This document shows positions 19,440-28,680 of a stretch of DNA of 34,711 nt, one piece after another (the first letter of the stretch is position 1; each line of letters opens with the position of its first letter). Location of the stretch: assembly GCA_019649035.1 (NCBI GenBank), contig BMAT01013704.1:1-34711 (forward strand). The letters are read 5' to 3'. The notes under the pieces were generated by a model, which was not told the origin of the DNA, searched no databases, and saw nothing but the letters and a program-made list of their open reading frames with translations. Both the position numbers and the translations under genes were made by a program. The stretch is from Elysia marginata. Its lineage: Eukaryota; Mollusca; Gastropoda; Plakobranchidae.

Positions 19440-21400
19440 GAAGTTCAGGTCGCACCAAGTGTCCTCTTTTACATGCTCCTCGTAGAGGGCTGTCTTTCGC
19501 CTCTCCCTTGTCCTTTGTTGCGGACTCTATTCGCGTCTCTAATCACAGCGGGTTTCTCTTTTTCTCTGTGCTCATCTCTTTGTATCAATGTGTGTATTTC
19601 CTTTAGTTTTTTTAAAATCTCTTTCTTAACCTTTTCGACATTTTTGTGGGGTTTTCTTTTTACTTTTTTTTTTCTTGCGGTGTCTTGGAAATTAACCCTT
19701 TGTTGCATTGTGCCTACCACAGTGGACACGTTTTTTGAGGACTACCATAACTTACCCTTTACGAAAATAAATAGTTTTATTTCACAAGTGCAATCTTGTG
19801 ATACCGCGTTTTACCTCTAGCAAGCAAAAGAAGCCTACTCTTCCATTATAATTTAACCATGTGCATACCATTTTGGAAGCAAGAGTACTTAAATGAAAAC
19901 CGATCTTCAATTTCATGGCGTCCACCCAGGTGGACACAAGGTTTCACAAATCATCAGCTTGAATGAATAGCTTCCACTCCGAGGACAAACTAACCCCTTC
20001 TCAATGAGGGACCACGAAAATATTACTTTATAAGTGGATTATTTATGCTAAAAAAGAAATTACACGTATCATCCTTAATCTAACATTTCTCTGGCCCCAT
20101 GCAACAAAGGGTGAACGGGCAAATCTATGTTTTTTCGCGGTCTTTTCATCATTTACTCAGAGCGCGTTTCTCTTTTCCCTTAACTATACTGTGTGTGTGT
20201 CTAAGCTTATTTCTTTTTTTCATCTATATTTTTCTTTTTTTCCTCTTTTCTTTGTTCATCAAAGCGGGCTGTTTTTCGCCTCTCACTTATTCCTTGTTGC
20301 AGCCTCTGTTTTCATTCCTTATTAATTTATCCTTTTAACGCATTTTCTTCTTGAACTTGAATGTAGGTGTCTCTGTGCTCGACACTTCCACCCCCGGTTT
20401 CGTCATTTACAAATAGCTTGAGCTTCTCGTTCCTCAAATAATTTACTAACTTTGAAAAGTTCACCTTTTAGGTCTTGGCTATGTGATGTTAAGTATATAG
20501 TCAAAATATAAAAAAAAACTTTAAATCTTACCTTAACATGTAAAAGTATTTGGAAGAAAATGAGATCCACATAGTTTAAGGGGGGTAGTCATGAGTTGTC
20601 GTTGTTAACCCTAGGTTAGCCCATTTAATTTATAACGTGCTAATTAATTGGTGTAAGTGATGTAATTACGTGATATTTGATGTCGTAAAATTTCCCTAGA
20701 AATACTTTTTGTAATATTCTTATCTTTGTCTTTTGCGAAAGTTAAAGAGCGTGTGTACAACAAATTAAATGATTTACATAAATAAATAATACAGAAAGAT
20801 TGAAACACCCTCTTTCTATCTCTCTGTGTGTGGTAACGCTTTTCTATTTTTAGGTTCTTTTGCGTAAAATATCGCCTTTTATAGAATTTCCCTTGTTCTT
20901 TCCGTAGGTAGGCCAACCACCATTCTCTCTGTTTCTGCCCAAAATTAATGTGTCTCCTTGTTACTGTCTTTTTATTTTTTTCATTGGTAGACCAATTTTG
21001 AAAAAGAACTCTATGCTATCAGATTTTTTAAAAATATTTCGCTTTTTTATTTACATCGGATTTCTTTTTTTTTCTATGTAGTGCGCGCTAAGTGTCCATG
21101 TTTCTTTTTCGTCTTTTTCCTTCTTTATTTTTAGATCTCTTTTCGAAGTTCTCTGCTACAAATTTTGTCGTCTCATGCTTTGAAACTGGCAGCGGATATT
21201 CCTTTCTCTTTCTGAAGTGCGCTCTTTGTAACTAGGTGTCTATTACTTTCTGGCGTCTTTTTTAGATCCATCTGTGCTATCAATTTCGTCGTCTTTCGCG
21301 TCATTAACCACATTGGGTTTGTCTTTCTCTCTGTGTCTTGCGCACTTTGAACCAAAGCTTTTTTGTTTTGTTTCACACAGTATATAAAAAAACGCCGGTT
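19440..21400. repeat. pyrimidine-rich, strand-asymmetric domain with diverged direct repeats
   Basis: The plus strand is strongly T/C-rich over about 2 kb. A block at 19485-19545 (gagggctgtctttcgcctct...) recurs at 20264-20325 (gcgggctgtttttcgcctct...). 'gcgggtttctctttttctctgtg' near 19549 has looser relatives near 20160 and 21316. Read on the minus strand these give Lys/Arg/Glu-rich peptides such as NKGQGRGERQPST and, with a stop in the middle, a related segment in the second copy. Either a diverged low-complexity repeat or a decayed charged-protein gene would explain it. No intact gene is seen. Confidence 0.5.
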
Positions 21401-22900
21401 AAGGATGTTATTGATAAAGAAGTAAACATTTTATTGCATTCTCGAACTGCTTACTTGTGAAATAAGCACGATTGCGTTCCCACAAAAAGACTTAATTTTA
21501 AACGTGAATTGAGCGGTTCAAATATCCCATGATATAAACGATGGGTTTCCACGTGCTGGTACCCTTACGCCATCCTTTAGTTTTCGTGCTTCGTTTCGTA
21601 TTGATAGACACTGGAGCGTTCCGTATAGACATAGTGACTGACGTTATATCATTTTGAATCGGGGTTCCCCGAGGGATTTCCCAGTTTCAAAGTACCAGGT
21701 TACATTATAAACCTAACTATGATGTATATCATGTTGAGCCGATCTGGATCTACGTAGCAGACGTAGGTAACGTGCTCTTTATTCAAAAAAAAAATTAAGT
21801 CTACCGAACATAATGTCGTGTTGGGTGGTGTCAAAAGGTGTTGAAAAGTTAAGATTCAGATAAATTATAATTTTTATACCTTTGAAAATTTAAGTGTGAA
21901 CACATTACACAGTACCCAACACGTTAAAAAACTAATAATTGCAAATTACCTACTCTTAAAAATAAAATGTAAGATAAGATGCATTTTATTGATACATTGT
22001 TGGAAATTTAGCATGGATATTGGTGCTGAAACAATATAGTTAGACTTAGTATATTTCACACTCAAGCACAGAAATACATTAAACATACGTAGTTACATAC
22101 CATATATACGATAAACAAACACACTTATACAACAGAAGCAAGTTTCTCTCTTCCTCTTCCTCTGTCTGCCAGATAAATTACATTTTACATACTCTTAACA
22201 CTGAATTGTAAACGCATTGCACAGTAACGTTATTCAACACTTTAAAAAAACATATAATTGCAAATTACCTAAAGCGTATATAAAAAAGAGAGTATGTAGC
22301 AAAGTATAAAAAAAATATCATATATTGTTCTCATATTGAAATCTACATACTTTTAAAAATTAACGCACACATGTGATAGAGGCTACGCACCAAATTGTTC
22401 GTAAAAACATCTCTTAAATTACACGTCCTTGAAAATTGAAGCGTTCTTAGAAAGAGACCACGCAACAACATACCAGAATACATCCTAAAAATATTTAAAA
22501 ACCTCAAAAAATAAGCAAAGATACAAGAAAGAGACTATGCGGCAAATTACCATAATAAAACTTCTGTTTCCTTTATAATAACATACCTTAAAAAGCGTGT
22601 GTGTGAAAAAGACTGCAGCAAGGACAAATTGTCCTATGCCATGTTTTCTTTGTCAATTATCACAACATTTGAATGTAGCCTATGTTTGAGGCTGTGGCAA
22701 AAGATGATACATGTAGTTTTGTCGTTTGTGATAATTAATAGATAAATAATTACTTATTTCAACCGACAACAAGAAAATTAAACCAACTATTAAAGAATAT
22801 CACGCTGTGTCCTTTTTAAACTACATTTTATAGTTCATTGTTTACTACATTTTATAGTTTTTTTGTACTGTTGTAAATTTTACATTAAAAGTATTTACGG
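21400..22900. other. AT-rich non-coding stretch with degenerate direct repeats
   Basis: No gene is supported. Related segments occur at 21896-21951 and 22206-22270 (both end ataattgcaaattacct, about 317 bp apart). A looser motif, 'agaaagagac-acgcagcaa', recurs at about 22285, 22450, 22528 and 22605. The rest is unremarkable. Confidence 0.5.
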
Positions 22901-22905
22901 CCAAA

Positions 22906-22956
22906 AGGCACGATGTTGACTTATAGTACTACACAAAGATGGTAGTAAACATATTT
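22906..22956 (+). repeat. direct repeat, left copy (right copy at 23662-23705)
   Basis: ggcacgatgttgactta, then acacaaagatggtagtaaac, then atattt occur here and at 23662-23705. The left copy has a 7-bp insertion (tagtact). The two copies bracket MITE copy 3. Sequence to the right of each (catctttttt... and catcttttta...) is also alike, so an old tandem duplication of about 750 bp is likely. Confidence 0.8.
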
Positions 22957-23154
22957 AATTCATAACAACAATCGTATTTTCAAACCATCTTTTTTCTGCA
23001 TCACAAACAATAGATGCTATTGAGTGGCCATTTCTACGTAACTAAAAGTAGTTATTTAAAACTTTCAGCACAGCAAAATGATTACATTTAATAGACTGAA
23101 AACATTAACTTATTTTGTCAGATCTGTTCCTTTCTGTGCTGTGTCTAATAATAT

Positions 23155-23558
23155 GTCTTGCAACCAGTCCAAATGAGTCTTAGATCGAAATTGGAAAGTG
23201 GTAAGGTATTGGTATCGCAGACAAGCTTACTTTCTCTACTTTCAAATGCAACAAACAGGACAGATCTAGTATGCTTCTGTGTGAAGTTATAGCCGTTGGA
23301 AGTTCGCAGGATTAGCACTTGTCAATGTTCAGAAAGAGGAGAAAATTGCATTTTAAGTTTAGACAACTATAAAGCCCTTAGCAATCGTACCAATTTAAAC
23401 TAAACACATGAAACATGAAAACTGTTTTAGAAATAGTTTTCGTGCGAATATATCTAAAAGAGAAAAAAAATTTGACTTCCAAACAGCCACTAAATTTTGA
23501 AAGCCTCTCTCAAAACCAGGCCCTATGACTTAAAACTTATTTGGACAGGATGCAAAAC
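23155..23558 (+). mobile_element. MITE copy 3
   Basis: Aligned end to end with copies 1 and 2. It begins GTCTTGCAACC and ends GGATGCAAAAC, with a worn right terminal repeat. It is flanked by atat at 23151-23154 and 23559-23562, a perfect 4-bp duplication differing from that of copy 2. This supports independent insertions. It is 404 bp long through internal deletions. No coding capacity. Confidence 0.75.
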
Positions 23559-23705
23559 ATATTTTGTCCGTTACCACAAACGACAAATTTCAACGTTTTG
23601 TAACAGTCTCATGTAGGTATAAGATGTATACAAAATTTTCATCTAAAAAATTATATTAATCAAGGCACGATGTTGACTTACACAAAGATGGTAGTAAACA
23701 TATTT

Positions 23706-24635
23706 CATCTTTTTACATCAAACAAAAAATTTCCTAACAATATTTCAGCTTTGATCTTTGCCAAGAACGGTGACCCACATCAGATAAACAGTTTTGATAA
23801 AACGCAGTTGAGGAAATCAAACTATATTATGCATTATTTTATACAAGTCTATTAGTTATAAAAGCCTCTGACATCACGTACCTTCATTAGGTACAATCAA
23901 TAGCCTGTATTTAACATGTAGGTGGAGGAGCAATTTTTTGCAAAAGTTGAACTTGATACGTTGTTTTTGTAGATTCTTGGAATAGGGTTGTTTAATTAAT
24001 GTCGAACATCTACAGCGTGTTAAGTTCAAAAGACGGACCCCCCAGCAAGCTCCTCTGTGGCTGTGGGTAGTATTTTATTCGGAAAAAAAAAACCAGGTCT
24101 CTGACTTAGAGAGGCAATGTTGAGTCTAAGCCTAAAGACTCGTCATTGCGCTACGCGAACTACATTATTTGATTTTCAAAATTCATGCAACAACCCAATA
24201 GTCGCACTATTTTCTCTTGTTAATATTGGGAATAAGAATAGAGCGCAAATTATCGTTACAGTTAGCAAACTTGCTCTTTGAAGTCAATTGCTTGAGGACA
24301 AGAACGAGAAATCTGTGCTGTGTTCTCATTCCCAATTAGGACTATTACGAAAATTAGTGTTCCCGATATAGAGTTAAGATATATCCATTTGAAACACGTT
24401 AAACACGTTTAGGTAAACTTCTGGGAAACGGTTCAATGAGAGGATGAAAAGCTTACAACTCAAAACATAAAGTGAATGATATTTTTTAGCAATGTTAGTA
24501 ATAATTCTCAATGACCTTATCAGATACTGGGTACAGTTTATTCTTTGGTTCCAAATTATATTCCATGCTGTAGCTGGATTTCATGGTTTTTCTCGAACTC
24601 TGCTGGCAGGACGGGTAATCCTCTGATGGCAGTTT
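23706..24635. other. non-coding spacer
   Basis: I see no supported gene, RNA or mobile element. The open frame at 23670-23855 overlaps the direct repeat and shows no protein features. Confidence 0.5.
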
Positions 24636-24639
24636 CGGT

Positions 24640-24850
24640 CCTTGACGCACATTATTGGTTCTGACCTAAATCGCATAATAATGGTTTTGACCTAAATCGC
24701 ACGTTAATGATTTTGACCCAAATCGCACATTAATTTTCTGACCTAGATCGCACACTGTTTTGACCTAAATCGCACATTAACGGTTCTGACCTATATCGCA
24801 CATTAATGGTTCTGACCTAAATCGCGCATTAATGGTTCTGACCTAAATCT
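24640..24850. repeat. 26-bp minisatellite (about 8 copies)
   Basis: The unit tggttctgacctaaatcgca followed by cattaa is repeated head to tail with few substitutions. One copy is shortened near 24735-24755. Every unit keeps 'tgacctaaatcgca', including an invariant tgacc half-site. Confidence 0.9.
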
Positions 24851-25129
24851 ATTTCTAGGTGCGAAATTGTGTATAACGAATGCTCTAAGACCGTTTAATT
24901 AAAACTGCGTAATATTTTTTTCAGACCGTGTCACACAAAGAGATGAGCATATTGCTAAAGGAATGCAGAAGAGATTGTTGTGTCCCAAGTTGAGACGAAG
25001 GGATAGGTCAGAATCATTAACTTTAACTGAGGGAAAAATACTTCTGAAGTGTCATCAGGATTTTTTCTATGCGGACCCTGGCTAGAAGGTGAAAGATTAG
25101 AGTTAACTTTGTGAAAAGTAGTTAGAAGT

Positions 25130-25345
25130 TTAAAAAAAAACATGTTCTACCAATTTTTTTATGATTAGCTTATAAAAATAAAATAAAAAACTAATCATAA
25201 AACATCTTCTACCAGTGCTTCAAAGTTAAGCTTGTAAAAACAATAAGAATGAATACTAATAATAAAACATGTTCAACAGTTTTTCAAAGTTAAGCTTGTA
25301 AAACAGTAAGAATGAATAGCTAGTTATAAAGCACGTTCTACTGGT
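25130..25345. repeat. about 63-bp tandem repeat (about 4 copies)
   Basis: The phrase aaaacatgttctaccaa recurs at about 25137, 25199, 25264 and 25328, each time followed by a 'ttcaaagttaagcttgtaaa'-like block. It lies within 400 bp of the stop codon of the ankyrin gene, on its 3' side, and may fall in the 3' UTR. Confidence 0.8.
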
Positions 25346-25500
25346 TTTTCCTGGCAGGCTTAGGGTGAAATAAAGCTTTTTAGTTTTTACTTAAATACAG
25401 GCAGCTGTCCATAAGGACAAACAAACACGTTTTATAATAGTTTATGATAAACTGACCCGACTCATTTGGTTATCGCCCTTGTCTAAATAGAAAGAAGTCA

Positions 25501-25738
25501 TCAGGGCAGCGGTTCGTCTGTATGAGACGCAGCGTCGTCATCTGATTGGTCACTCACAGAATAGCAGGCTGATTGTTCAGAGGCAGTTTCTTGATCTGAT
25601 TGGTGAGAGTCAGTGTCGTGACCTGATTGGCCCGCTTCAGGTTTGTCACTTCGGTCTATAATGGTGATGTTTCCAGCGTATTTCGCTTTTTCGATCTCAA
25701 AACGTGGTGTAAAGTTGATGTTTAGATTAATCTGGCCT
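25501..25738 (-). CDS. ankyrin-repeat protein, terminal exon 4
   Basis: From the acceptor (aagttttcttatag... read as ...cttatag) one base completes an Arg codon left open by exon 3. The frame then reads GQINLNINFTPRFEIEKAKY, then AGNITIIDRSDKPE, and ends with TGA at 25503-25501, giving 78 residues. Its second half is an acidic, Ser/Gln-rich tail built of four 9-residue units that each start QS (QSGHDTDSH, QSDQETASE, QSACYSVSD, QSDDDAASH), a 27-bp coding minisatellite. The phase match, the splice sites and the stop support it. The function of the tail is unknown. The upstream hydrophobic/charged segment looks like a small beta-strand-rich element. Confidence 0.75.
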
Positions 25739-25870
25739 CTATAAGAAAAGTTTTTGAAAGAATACGCTATGTCAGTACATAAAGTTCTGTAGAGATTTTC
25801 TACATTTTAAATATCAGTAATGGAAAGTTCAAAATATAAACCTGGCCCCAGTGATTATAATTTAAAAACA

Positions 25871-25999
25871 ATTTTACAGACAGAAGTTTGACGTCCTTGC
25901 GACCATCTCCAACACCGGCACCGTATACACATATCAAATCGTCGAGGGAAGGTCTATCGAAGGTCTTAGTGGTATCGATTATGCCAGTTTAGTTTAGAC
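25871..25999. other. coding-like segment inside the last ankyrin-gene intron, strand unclear
   Basis: This CpG-richer island reads well in both directions. Plus strand: after an acceptor-like attttacag (ending 25879) it reads QKFDVLATISNTGTVYTYQI, then VEGRSIEGLSGIDYASLV, and stops. Minus strand: it reads DTTKTFDRPSLDDLICVYGA, then GVGDGRKDVKLLS, before gtaaaa. The minus reading cannot be a simple cassette exon because exons 3 and 4 join in phase 2 and its best borders are phase 0. It could be a fragment of an inserted gene or chance. Confidence 0.3.
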
Positions 26000-26641
26000 G
26001 CAGGAAAATTTCTCCGGAACTTTGTTATTGTTTAAAACTCGCATCGTTTCGTCCCAAAAATAACAAATGAAAATCTGATACAACATTATGGGAGCTACAG
26101 TTGACCAAATACTAAGTAAAAACTCAGTTACTTGAACTCTCTTATAATCTATCTTTATGAATCGATATTGATAACCTAGCGATATTATATTCCTGAGCAA
26201 GAATAATATAGAATTTTGTGGTAGTCATTTGACATCCCGGAAATTCACGATAGAACAATAAGGCACAAACACTTGTCATGTGACTATCATCCAATCAAAT
26301 TAAAATAAACATTCATTGTCGACAAAGTTTTACAGCGACGACACAGGAGGTTAGGTCTAGGCCTACTGAGTTTGTTTTTTTTTGGAATCTAGAAGAATTA
26401 TTCAAGTCTAACGTCATAAATAAAGTTCAAATTTTAAACAGACTAGCTTAAAAATCATCGGTCACGTTTTCTCTATATATTTGCAATAAAAAATTGACGT
26501 AGATGAATCTACTGCTACCCAGCGGCCTAAAGGCCAGCAAACGTCTCACTTCAATGTACATCTAACTTCTGTCAGCGTACCTTAAGTAAACAAGGCTTAT
26601 ATCAGGAAGGCTATTTCTGCTAATGTTAAAGTGTCAATCAC

Positions 26642-26731
26642 CTGTGTTCAGGTTGATTAGCTTGTGAGACCTCCTGCATCTCCTTCATCCTGTCTAACAA
26701 GGCGTGCATCTCAGCAAAACCGTCTAATTGC
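26642..26731 (-). CDS. ankyrin-repeat protein, exon 3 (coiled-coil-like)
   Basis: A 90-nt exon between acceptor (gctttttacag) and donor (gtgatt). Its first base completes the Arg codon from exon 2. It then reads QLDGFAEMHALLDRMKEMQE, then VSQANQPEH, and leaves two bases (ag) that exon 4 turns into Arg. The pattern of Leu/Met with alternating charges suggests a short amphipathic or coiled-coil helix, possibly for self-association. Phase agreement on both sides is the main evidence. Confidence 0.75.
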
Positions 26732-27896
26732 CTGTAAAAAGCAAATAAATTCATGTAACGATCAACAAGGCAAAAAGGTCATCTTCACCTTCATAAAATA
26801 GAAGAAACTTGAAACGTGAACACCTTTATAAGAGTAGACATCAATACTTCAATCAAGACTTATCTACAGAATAAAGCAACCAGTTAAGAAATAAAACTAA
26901 TAAAATAATAGACAAGTGGAGTCAACGCCTAAGAGGCCTCAAAACTAAAGGGAAGAAAAACACACAGAACCCAAAATGGGAGAAAACATGACACGCAAAA
27001 CCTAAGCTAAATCTAAGCATAATCTAGACCTTAAATCAAGATATCTTTTATGTATATTAATATTATTTTTAAAGTATATCTACATTTTTTGGCCAATGTG
27101 ACACTTTCCGCGCTATAATTTAGTTTTAGATGTATGCTGTGTTTTCTTTTTGAAATTGTAACAATTATATTGTCCAAGTCAGTTTGACCATATGCGAATT
27201 AAACTTTTTTAAAGTCGTCTGTATTTAATTACAGTCTGATTGTACTTCCTTCTCGCTTTTCTTTTTTACAAAACCTATTGAGAGTTGAACGTTTTTTTAC
27301 AACTTTTTTTCCAATCCCTGGATTGTGATTGTGCTGAGCCGTCTCCTGTTTGTTTTCATCATAATGATATAAAATTTTGTGTATAGATCTATAACATATA
27401 ATAACAGTTTTTGCTAGGAGCAGAAATATCAGATGTTTACCCCTTCATTAGCAGGCTCTTCTTTTGTGCTTTCATATAACATTTTACGGTTTTACTTTAG
27501 AGTTTAGTTTTTCAATTAACTTCCAACCAAAAAGAAACATATTATTCTTGCCACAGCTTTCTGTAAACTAAAATATTTACTGGGTTAGTGTTATGGAAAC
27601 TTAATCAATAAAAAATTATTCATGAACTAGTTATAGTTTTCTTGAGCATTGTGAAAACATAAAAATTGTGTTATGTATGCACCTGTATAAAAATTAAGAA
27701 TATTCCTGTGTCATTGTTTTTTTTTTTAATTTTGAAAAAAATGAATAATTATCCAAAACAGGAATTTATTTGCTAACAAGCTGGGATCATTGATAAAAAT
27801 GGAAAAAAAAACAACAACCCGGATTTGGATAGATTTTTCGCATTAAAAAAATAGTGTATCGTGAAGCCAAAGTTTTTAGAGAGCCACCAAACTAAC
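26732..27896 (-). other. intron between ankyrin-gene exons 2 and 3
   Basis: AT-rich intronic sequence with poly-T runs. I see no additional exon or mobile element in it. Confidence 0.6.
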
Positions 27897-27954
27897 CGTG
27901 CCAATAAAGAGTTCGCGTTGCCTGCAGCACCTTCTGGCGCGTCTCTTCTGTAAC
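27897..27954 (-). CDS. ankyrin-repeat protein, exon 2
   Basis: A 58-nt exon between acceptor (atttataacag) and donor (gttagt). Two bases complete a Gly codon from the long exon, then it reads YRRDAPEGAAGNANSLLA and leaves cg, which the first base of exon 3 turns into Arg. A different frame (VTEETRQKVLQATRTLYWH) is also open. The chosen frame is the only one consistent with the flanking phases. Confidence 0.7.
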
Positions 27955-28680
27955 CTGTTATAAATAAAAGACCTTGAAATATTATTCTATTTATAGAACG
28001 TGATATGAGCATAAAAAGAAAAAGAATGTGCACGTTTTAAGCTAAATCACAATAAAGCAGGCTGTCTTACATAGACACAAAACCCCAGTGCAAGTTTAAA
28101 GACTAATGCAATGTTTGTGTAGTAAGTGGAAATTTTCAAGAATCGAAACACAATATGTAATTTCAATAACATTTTAATAAACTTCATGAAACCTACCGCA
28201 AAAAAAACAACAGAATTTTTTTAATCAATTGATGTGTTTGAACTACATGTATAAAGGTACAAAGCACTGCGAAAAACCAACAAAAGCCACACCCTTAAAG
28301 AAAAAAATGTCAAAAATGAAAAAAAAAGAATGTACCTGATATTGTACATCAATTTTTTATTGTTAAAAACTACTGGAATGCATGAGAATTTTATTTTACA
28401 AATCAATTTTGCCAAAAATACTCTTCAATGTAAGTATGAATCATAATCCTCAAAATTCAAACAAATCTACTAATCTACCCTCGATATGAACACAAGTAAT
28501 ATACCGATGTTTCCTTCTCAACGTTAAAAGAAAAACTCATATCTTATGCTTAATTTCAAGGGTTTCATTCAAATATCAGAAACACACGAAAAAAAGCTGT
28601 GGTTTGATGTATGTTGATTACGTTTTTTTTTATTACCTCATTGTTTCTAGCAAACATCATAAATAAAAAAAGTTAATTAC
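27955..28680 (-). other. intron between ankyrin-gene exons 1 and 2
   Basis: The long exon is open for three codons past the proposed donor, so an unspliced transcript would stop at once at TAA (28675-28673). Nothing else is recognisable in this AT-rich stretch. Confidence 0.6.
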
